A stretch of DNA of 64,000 nt, from NCBI RefSeq assembly GCF_021398715.1, contig NZ_CP090347.1:1550001-1614000 (forward strand). The letters run 5' to 3'. Below the pieces are notes generated by a model. It did not search any database. It was not told the origin of the DNA and worked only from the letters and a program-made list of their open reading frames with translations. Positions 54,763-64,000 of the stretch are shown one piece after another. Position 1 is the stretch's first letter. Every line of letters begins with the position of its first letter. The position numbers were made by a program, and so were the translations under genes. The stretch comes from Microbacterium binotii (GTDB lineage Bacteria; Actinomycetota; Actinomycetes; Actinomycetales; Microbacteriaceae).

Positions 54763-55197
54763 ATGACCGACGATCTGCTCCGGCTCGAGAACCAGCTCTG
54801 CTTCGCCCTGGTGACCGCGGCGCGCAACGTCGTCGCCATCTACCGGCCCGTGCTGGAACCGCTCGGTCTCACGCACCCGCAGTACCTCGTGCTGCTCGCC
54901 CTGTGGGAGCGATCGCCGCGCACTCTGGGGGAGTTGGCCGATGAGCTGGCGATGGAGCCGGCGACGCTCTCGCCGCTGCTGAAGCGCCTCGAGGCGCAGG
55001 GGAGGGTCACCCGCGCGCGTCGCGCCGACGACGAGCGCGTACTGGAGATCGGTCTCACCGACGGCGGCCGCGAACTCCGCGACGCCGCGGTCCGGGTGCC
55101 GAAGCAGATCATGGCGCGCGTGGGCATGGATGCCGCGCAGCTGGCGGCGCTGCGCGACGCACTCGCCCCCTTCGCCGGCCGACGGCCCGAGCTCTGA
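54763..55197 (+). CDS. MarR-family regulator, OhrR-type organic-peroxide sensor
   Basis: 144 residues. Winged helix (HPQYLVLLALWERSPRTLGELADEL, recognition helix SPLLKRLEAQGRVTR, wing RRADDERVLEIGLT). The N-terminal LENQLCFALVTAARNVV matches OhrR, where this Cys is oxidised by organic hydroperoxides and releases DNA. No ohr gene is next door; the divergent gene encodes the zinc-ribbon protein. Autoregulation via the palindrome is likely. Confidence 0.88.
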   Translation: MTDDLLRLENQLCFALVTAARNVVAIYRPVLEPLGLTHPQYLVLLALWERSPRTLGELADELAMEPATLSPLLKRLEAQGRVTRARRADDERVLEIGLTDGGRELRDAAVRVPKQIMARVGMDAAQLAALRDALAPFAGRRPEL

Positions 55198-55261
55198 GCG
55201 CGCGTCCGTACACGATCGTGCGCTCTCGGCGAAGCTCGGAGCCCGTGTCCGTGGCCCTGCC

Positions 55262-55267
55262 TAGACT
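55262..55267 (+). promoter_or_regulatory. -10 box TAGACT of uvrA
   Basis: Ends 6 nt before GTG 55274 (3 nt before the adjacent GTG 55271). No SOS box (GAAC-N4-GTTC/LexA type) is visible near it. Confidence 0.6.
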
Positions 55268-55273
55268 TGCGTG

Positions 55274-58171
<2,898 letters not shown>

Positions 58172-58173
58172 GC

Positions 58174-60087
58174 GTGCTGCCCTATCGCCCCAAGCAGGGG
58201 GAGATCCCCACGAGTCCGGGGGTCTATCGCTTCCGTGACGCCGAGGGCCGCATCCTCTACGTCGGCAAGGCGAAGAACCTGCGCGCGCGGCTGTCGAACT
58301 ACTTCGCTCCACTGCACACCCTGCACGAGCGCACGCGCCGCATGGTCACGACCGCGACATCGGTCGAGTGGACCGTCGTCGGCAGCGACGTCGAGGCGTT
58401 GCAGCTGGAGTACATGTGGATCCAGGAGTTCTCGCCGACGTTCAACGTGCGTTACAAGGACGACAAGTCCTACCCGTACATGGCGATCACCCTGGCGGAT
58501 GAGGCGCCACGGGTCATCGTCACGCGCAACCGTCGGATCAAGGGCGCCAAGTACTTCGGGCCGTATCCGAAGGTCTGGGCCGTCCACGACGTGATCGACC
58601 TGATGATCAAGGTCTTCCCGATCCGGACGTGTTCGGATGCGTCGTACAAGAAGGCGATGGCGACGGGACGCCCCTGCTTCCCCGGGCAGATCGGCCGCTG
58701 CGGCGGTCCGTGCTCCATGAAGGTCACGATCGAGGAGCATCGCGCGATCGTCGACGACTTCATCGCCTTCATGGCCGGCGGAGATCAGCGCTTCGCTCGG
58801 GCCCTGACCGCCCGGATGCGCGAGGCCGCCGCAGCGATGGACTACGAGGCTGCCGCCGGGTACCGCGACAAACTGCAAGCGATCGAGGCCGTGCTGGGCA
58901 AGAGCGCGTTGGTGCTCTCCGACGACACGGATGCCGATCTCTTCGGCATCGCCGAGGACGAGTTGGCCGCCGCGGTGCAGCATTTCGTCGTCCGGGGTGG
59001 ACGCGTGCGCGGTGTGCGCGCGACCACGATCGAGAAGGAGATCGATATCTCCGGCGCCGAGCTCGTGGACCAGGTTCTCCAGCGGACGTACGGGGATGCG
59101 GCCGCCACCGACATCCCGAAGCAGGTGCTCGTGCCGGCCCTTCCGGACGACGTGGCCGAACTCGAGCAGTGGTTGCGGGACAAGCGCGGCAAGAACGTCA
59201 CGATCCAAGTCGCCCAGCGCGGCGGCAAAGCCGATCTTATGCGCACCGCGACCCTCAACGCGCAGCAGGCGCTCATGCTCCACAAGACCCGGCGCACGAG
59301 CGACTACGTCGCCCGGACGCAGGCGTTGACCGACCTCCAGGAGGCGCTGGGGCTCGCGACGGCGCCGTTGCGCATCGAGTGCTTCGACGTCTCGCATCTT
59401 GCCGGCACCAACGTGGTGGCGTCCATGGTCGTGTTCGAGGACGGCTTGCCGCGCAAGGACCAGTACCGGTCTTTCTCGGTCGCGGAGACGACGGACGACA
59501 CGGACTCGCTGTACCAGGTCCTGACCCGCCGCCTCGCCCACCTCGATCGGCCCGAGGACGCCGACGACATCGAGATCGCCGCCGCGGCGATCGATGCCGA
59601 ACAGGCATCCGCCGACGGCGAAGTCGCGACCGTGCGCAAGCGTCCGAGGTTCGCCTACCCGCCCCAACTGCTGATCGTGGACGGCGGCCAGCCCCAGGTC
59701 GCGGCCGCTGCACGGGCGCTCGAGGAGTCCGGTCACACCGAGATCGCGCTGTGCGGCATCGCCAAGCGACTGGAGGAGATCTGGCTGCCCGGGGAGGAGT
59801 ATCCCGTCATCCTGCCCCGTACCTCCGAGGCGCTCTATCTCGTTCAGCGCCTTCGCGACGAGGCGCACCGGTTCGCGATCACGCACCAGCGCAAACGCCG
59901 TCGCCGGGACATCTCCAGTGTGCTGGAGGAGGTGCCCGGTCTCGGTGCCGCGCGCATCCGGGCCCTGCTTCGTCACTTCGGCTCGGTCACGGCACTGCGC
60001 GGAGCGACCGTGGAGCAGATCGCCGAACTCCCCGGCATCGGGCCGAAGCTCGCGACGGCCGTGCATGAGCACCTGACGAGTCGATAG
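58174..60087 (+). CDS. uvrC: UvrABC system protein C
   Basis: 637 residues. N-terminal GIY-YIG nuclease ([23 protein letters not shown]), the Cys-rich segment [16 protein letters not shown] domain at about 205-240, RNase H-like nuclease with Asp residues in [11 protein letters not shown] and [11 protein letters not shown], and C-terminal helix-hairpin-helix ([18 protein letters not shown]...[12 protein letters not shown]). It makes both incisions. GTG start 2 nt after uvrA. Confidence 0.97.
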   Translation: MLPYRPKQGEIPTSPGVYRFRDAEGRILYVGKAKNLRARLSNYFAPLHTLHERTRRMVTTATSVEWTVVGSDVEALQLEYMWIQEFSPTFNVRYKDDKSYPYMAITLADEAPRVIVTRNRRIKGAKYFGPYPKVWAVHDVIDLMIKVFPIRTCSDASYKKAMATGRPCFPGQIGRCGGPCSMKVTIEEHRAIVDDFIAFMAGGDQRFARALTARMREAAAAMDYEAAAGYRDKLQAIEAVLGKSALVLSDDTDADLFGIAEDELAAAVQHFVVRGGRVRGVRATTIEKEIDISGAELVDQVLQRTYGDAAATDIPKQVLVPALPDDVAELEQWLRDKRGKNVTIQVAQRGGKADLMRTATLNAQQALMLHKTRRTSDYVARTQALTDLQEALGLATAPLRIECFDVSHLAGTNVVASMVVFEDGLPRKDQYRSFSVAETTDDTDSLYQVLTRRLAHLDRPEDADDIEIAAAAIDAEQASADGEVATVRKRPRFAYPPQLLIVDGGQPQVAAAARALEESGHTEIALCGIAKRLEEIWLPGEEYPVILPRTSEALYLVQRLRDEAHRFAITHQRKRRRRDISSVLEEVPGLGAARIRALLRHFGSVTALRGATVEQIAELPGIGPKLATAVHEHLTSR

Positions 60088-60090
60088 TCT
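60085..60090 (+). promoter_or_regulatory. -10 box TAGTCT of rapZ, overlapping the uvrC stop
   Basis: TAG is the uvrC stop codon. The start codon is 24 nt downstream behind an AGGGGAG, so this would be a short-leader rather than leaderless promoter. Confidence 0.4.
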
Positions 60091-60114
60091 GGGCGAGGCG
60101 AACAGGGGAGACGG

Positions 60115-60996
60115 ATGACGGACCCGGACACGGCGAACACCGGCGAGGTGCTGATCGTCACCGGCATGTCGGGCGCGGGGCGCTCGACCGTCGCGAACGC
60201 TCTTGAAGACCTCGATTGGTACGTGGTCGACAACCTCCCGCCCCAGATGCTGCGTCCGTTGCTCGAGCTGTCAGAGCTGGCCGGGGGCGCGGTTCCACGA
60301 GTCGCCGTGGTCGTGGACGTACGCGGGCGGGAGCTGTTCGGGCGCGTGCCCGAGATCGCCGACGCTCTTCGCGCGCATCGACGGCTGCGCATCGTCTTCC
60401 TCGACGCCAGCGACGAGGTGCTGGTGCGGAGGTTCGAGGCCGTGCGGCGGCCGCATCCGCTGCAGAGCACGGGGACGATCGTCGATGGGATCCACCGCGA
60501 GCGTCAGCGCCTGGCGCCGTTGCGCGAGAGCGCCGATCTGATCATCGACACCTCGTCGTACAACATCCACCAGCTCACCACGCGAGTGGCCGAGCTGTTC
60601 TCCGCCGAGGGAAGTCCGTTGCACACCGTTTCGGTCATGAGCTTCGGGTTCAAGTACGGCCTTCCGGTGGATGCGGATCTCGTCGCCGATATGCGCTTCC
60701 TGCCCAATCCGTACTGGACCGACGAGCTGCGCTCGCTCACCGGCGAGGACGAGGCTGTGCGCGACTTCGTGCTCTCGCAGCCCGGAGCGCGCGAGTTCCT
60801 GGACGCGTACACGGCGGCGTTGGCTCCCGTCATCGCCGGGTATCAGCGGGAGAACAAGCGGCACTCGATCATCGCGATCGGCTGCACGGGCGGCAAGCAC
60901 CGGTCCGTCGTCATGGCGCGGGAGATCGCTGCACGATTGTCCGAGATGCCGGATGTGGCCGTCGGCGTCACACATCGGGACCTGGGGCGAGAGTAG
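60115..60996 (+). CDS. rapZ: RNase adapter / nucleotide-binding protein RapZ
   Basis: 293 residues. N-terminal P-loop GMSGAGRST, with Arg at the usual Lys position as in other actinobacterial members, then [15 protein letters not shown]. The C-terminal domain has [21 protein letters not shown] and the RNA-binding, Cys/His-containing [11 protein letters not shown]. In enterobacteria it regulates glmS through small-RNA decay; the actinobacterial role is unclear. Conserved partner of whiA. AGGGGAG lies 4 nt before ATG. Confidence 0.93.
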   Translation: MTDPDTANTGEVLIVTGMSGAGRSTVANALEDLDWYVVDNLPPQMLRPLLELSELAGGAVPRVAVVVDVRGRELFGRVPEIADALRAHRRLRIVFLDASDEVLVRRFEAVRRPHPLQSTGTIVDGIHRERQRLAPLRESADLIIDTSSYNIHQLTTRVAELFSAEGSPLHTVSVMSFGFKYGLPVDADLVADMRFLPNPYWTDELRSLTGEDEAVRDFVLSQPGAREFLDAYTAALAPVIAGYQRENKRHSIIAIGCTGGKHRSVVMAREIAARLSEMPDVAVGVTHRDLGRE

Positions 60997-60999
60997 GCT
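60994..60999 (+). promoter_or_regulatory. -10 box TAGGCT of whiA, overlapping the rapZ stop
   Basis: The TAG is the rapZ stop. A start near 61006 leaves a leader of about 32 nt containing the whiA RBS. Confidence 0.4.
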
Positions 61000-61037
61000 G
61001 GAACGTCGTCCCGTTCCCCATTCCCACAAGGAGTACC

Positions 61038-62015
61038 GTGCCGCTGACCGCCGATGTGAAGGCCGAACTGATCGCCGGTCGCGATCCGCGTCCGAGTGCC
61101 CGAGTGGCCGAGTTGACCGCCATCCTGCGGTTCGCCGGTGGGCTTCACGCGATCGCGGGTCGCGTCGCCGTCGAGGCGGAGGTCGATTCCGAGGCCCTCG
61201 CGCGACGTGTGGCCCGCGAATTGGTCGACCTGTACGGTGTGCGGCCCGAGCTCGCACACGTGCAGGGGACTTCCGGACGTCCGGGGACCACGTATGCGGT
61301 GCGTGTGATCGACGGCGGTGAGACCCTCGCCCGTCAGACGGGTCTGCTCGACCAGCGCCGCCGCCAGGTGCGCGGGTTGCCGAACCGCCTCACCACGGGT
61401 GCTCGCCACGACCTCGCGGCGATCTGGCGGGGTGCGTTCCTCGCGGCGGGGAGCCTCAGCGACCCCGGCCGCTCCGCGGCGCTCGAGATCGCGTGTCCGT
61501 CCGGTGAGGCCGCGATGGCCCTGGTGGGCGCCGCCCACCGCATCGGGATCGCCGCCAAAGCGCGCGAGGTGCGCGGCCTCCCGCGCGTGGTCGTTCGCGA
61601 AGGCGATGCGATCCGCGCCGTGCTGCACGAGATGGGCGCGCGTCGTGCCGCTCAGGAGTGGGAGCAGTTGCGGCAGCGTCGCGAGGTGCGTGCGGGGGTC
61701 AACCGCCTCGTGAACTTCGACGACGCCAACCTGCGCCGCTCCGCTCAGGCCGCCGTAGCCGCGTGCGCGCGCGTCGAGCGCGCGCTCGAGATCCTCGGGG
61801 ACACCGTGCCCGAGCATCTGCGCGCGGCCGGCGAGCTCCGTCTCGCGCACCGCGATGCGAGCCTGGACGAGCTCGGCCACCACGCCGACCCGCCGTTGAC
61901 CAAGGATGCCGTCGCCGGCCGCATCCGCCGTCTGCTCGCGATGGCCGACAAGAAGGCCGAGACCGAGGGACTGCCGGACACCGAGTCCGCCGTGCCCGCC
62001 GCCGCCAAGGACTGA
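61038..62015 (+). CDS. whiA: DNA-binding protein WhiA (sporulation/division regulator homologue)
   Basis: 325 residues. N-terminal LAGLIDADG-like homing-endonuclease fold without nuclease residues (begins [32 protein letters not shown] in the second half) and a C-terminal HTH (about 225-300, [38 protein letters not shown]). It controls cell-division genes. AAGGAG lies 4 nt before GTG 61038. Confidence 0.95.
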   Translation: MPLTADVKAELIAGRDPRPSARVAELTAILRFAGGLHAIAGRVAVEAEVDSEALARRVARELVDLYGVRPELAHVQGTSGRPGTTYAVRVIDGGETLARQTGLLDQRRRQVRGLPNRLTTGARHDLAAIWRGAFLAAGSLSDPGRSAALEIACPSGEAAMALVGAAHRIGIAAKAREVRGLPRVVVREGDAIRAVLHEMGARRAAQEWEQLRQRREVRAGVNRLVNFDDANLRRSAQAAVAACARVERALEILGDTVPEHLRAAGELRLAHRDASLDELGHHADPPLTKDAVAGRIRRLLAMADKKAETEGLPDTESAVPAAAKD

Positions 62016-62077
62016 TCAGTCCCACGCGCAGTCGTCATCCAAGGAATCAACCCCTGCCTGGCGCGGTTCTCCCTCAG

Positions 62078-62083
62078 TAGGAT
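62078..62083 (+). promoter_or_regulatory. candidate -10 TAGGAT of sodA
   Basis: Would give a leader of about 55 nt before ATG 62145, which has its own AGGAGG. No -35 consensus. Confidence 0.35.
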
Positions 62084-62144
62084 GAAGGCGTCATCCCCGC
62101 ATCGCCGAGGCGTTCGGCGCTGCGCCCGACAGGAGGAAGAGAAC

Positions 62145-62771
62145 ATGGCGAAGTACACGCTGCCCGAGCTCCCTTACGACTATGCCGCGCTTGAGCCGAG
62201 CATCAGCGCGACGATCATGGAGCTGCACCACAGCAAGCATCACCAGGCCTACGTCACCGGCGCGAACACCGCGCTGGAGCAGCTGGCGGAGGCCCGCGAC
62301 AGCGGAAACCTCGCGAACGTGAACAAGCTCGAGAAGGACCTCGCGTTCAACCTCGGCGGTCACACCAACCACTCGATCTTCTGGACGAACCTCTCGCCCA
62401 ACGGCGGCGACAAGCCGACCGGCGAGCTCGAGGCCGCCATCGACGACCACTTCGGGTCGTTCGACAAGTTCCAGGCCCACTTCACGGCGGCGGCTCTCGG
62501 CGTGCAGGGCTCGGGCTGGGCGGGTCTGTTCTGGGATTCGATCGGTGAGAACCTCATCATCCAGCAGTTCTTCGACCAGCAGTCGCAGTTCGCCGCGGGC
62601 AGCGTTCCGCTCCTGCTGCTGGACGTCTGGGAGCACGCGTACTACCTCGATTACAAGAACGTCCGCGCCGACTACGTGAAGGCGTTCTGGAACATCGCCG
62701 ACTGGTCCAACGTCCAGTCCCGCTTTGTTACGGCGCGAGAGAAGACGGCAGGCCTGCTGGTAGGGTCATGA
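62145..62771 (+). CDS. sodA: superoxide dismutase, Mn/Fe family
   Basis: 208 residues. Metal ligands: His in [13 protein letters not shown], His in [10 protein letters not shown], and Asp plus His in [13 protein letters not shown]. It dismutates superoxide in the cytoplasm. Metal choice cannot be set from sequence alone. The start is clear from AGGAGG 8 nt upstream. Confidence 0.96.
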   Translation: MAKYTLPELPYDYAALEPSISATIMELHHSKHHQAYVTGANTALEQLAEARDSGNLANVNKLEKDLAFNLGGHTNHSIFWTNLSPNGGDKPTGELEAAIDDHFGSFDKFQAHFTAAALGVQGSGWAGLFWDSIGENLIIQQFFDQQSQFAAGSVPLLLLDVWEHAYYLDYKNVRADYVKAFWNIADWSNVQSRFVTAREKTAGLLVGS

Positions 62772-63923
<1,152 letters not shown>

Positions 63924-63931
63924 TCCACACC

Positions 63932-64000
63932 ATGGCACTGCGCACCCTCGATTCGCTGGGGTCGCTCGCAGGCCGCCGCGTCGTCGTCCGTGCTGACCTC
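63932..64000 (+). CDS. pgk: phosphoglycerate kinase, 5' part only
   Basis: The first 23 codons, running off the window. MALRTLDSLGSLAGRRVVVRADL is the PGK N-terminus (RTxDDL..GKRVLVRxDLNVP). Position directly after gap supports the call. Not a truncation in the genome as far as can be seen. Confidence 0.88.
   Translation, partial: MALRTLDSLGSLAGRRVVVRADL

Noticed and set aside
55231..55273. LexA/SOS box at uvrA
   Set aside because: Looked for GAAC-N4-GTTC-like or TCGAACA-type palindromes near uvrA and uvrB and found none.

Overview
The window is GC-rich DNA from an actinobacterium, most likely a Microbacteriaceae member close to Microbacterium. I infer this from protein signatures and from the block rpsA - coaE - uvrB - ohrR-like marR - uvrA - uvrC - rapZ - whiA - sodA - gap - pgk, a core-chromosome arrangement of that family. 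I see 60 protein genes, the last one cut by the window edge. There are no rRNA or tRNA genes, CRISPR arrays, insertion sequences, prophage or plasmid functions. No gap between genes exceeds 300 bases; the largest are about 250 bases (26104-26351) and about 200 bases (42352-42554 and 35003-35206), and each is described.

Layout. 1-6850: MocR-type regulator, a second SSB, a lipoprotein, ribosome factor EttA and two acyl-CoA thioesterases. 6849-13842 (minus strand): a MscS / truncated haemoglobin / FAD dehydrogenase operon, then an ABC exporter co-transcribed with a NarL-type two-component system. 13982-17856: aminopeptidase N and ferrochelatase, divergent. 17894-25646: a plus-strand run of housekeeping and repair genes (RpiB, Nei/Fpg glycosylase, PaiB-like protein, amidohydrolase, TrhO, RNase HI, YdeI-like protein, alcohol dehydrogenase, NYN protein). 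25663-42351: a more accessory-looking stretch with a very large cell-wall-anchored GH43 glycosidase under an apparent LacI-type operator, an orphan sensor-kinase-like protein, an ACT-domain protein, reductases, MsrA, a MATE exporter, Nudix and GNAT enzymes, a FusB-like zinc protein and DeoC. 42555-51698: rpsA, an MFS exporter, then a tandem duplication of a two-gene module (membrane histidine kinase plus 7TM protein with a degenerate GGDEF fold). 51719-64000: CoaE, the UvrABC repair genes, an OhrR-like regulator divergent from a tiny zinc-ribbon gene, RapZ, WhiA, superoxide dismutase, GapA and the start of Pgk.

Two signals stand out. First, 22 genes have a TANNNT hexamer ending 6-9 nt (21 of them 6-7 nt) before the start codon with no room for a leader, so leaderless transcription appears to be a major expression mode here; it also decides several GTG starts. 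In four places the upstream gene's TAG stop is itself the first three bases of the next -10 box. Second, the HK + 7TM/pseudo-GGDEF module, present twice in tandem without any response regulator, is the best candidate for an undescribed signalling system.
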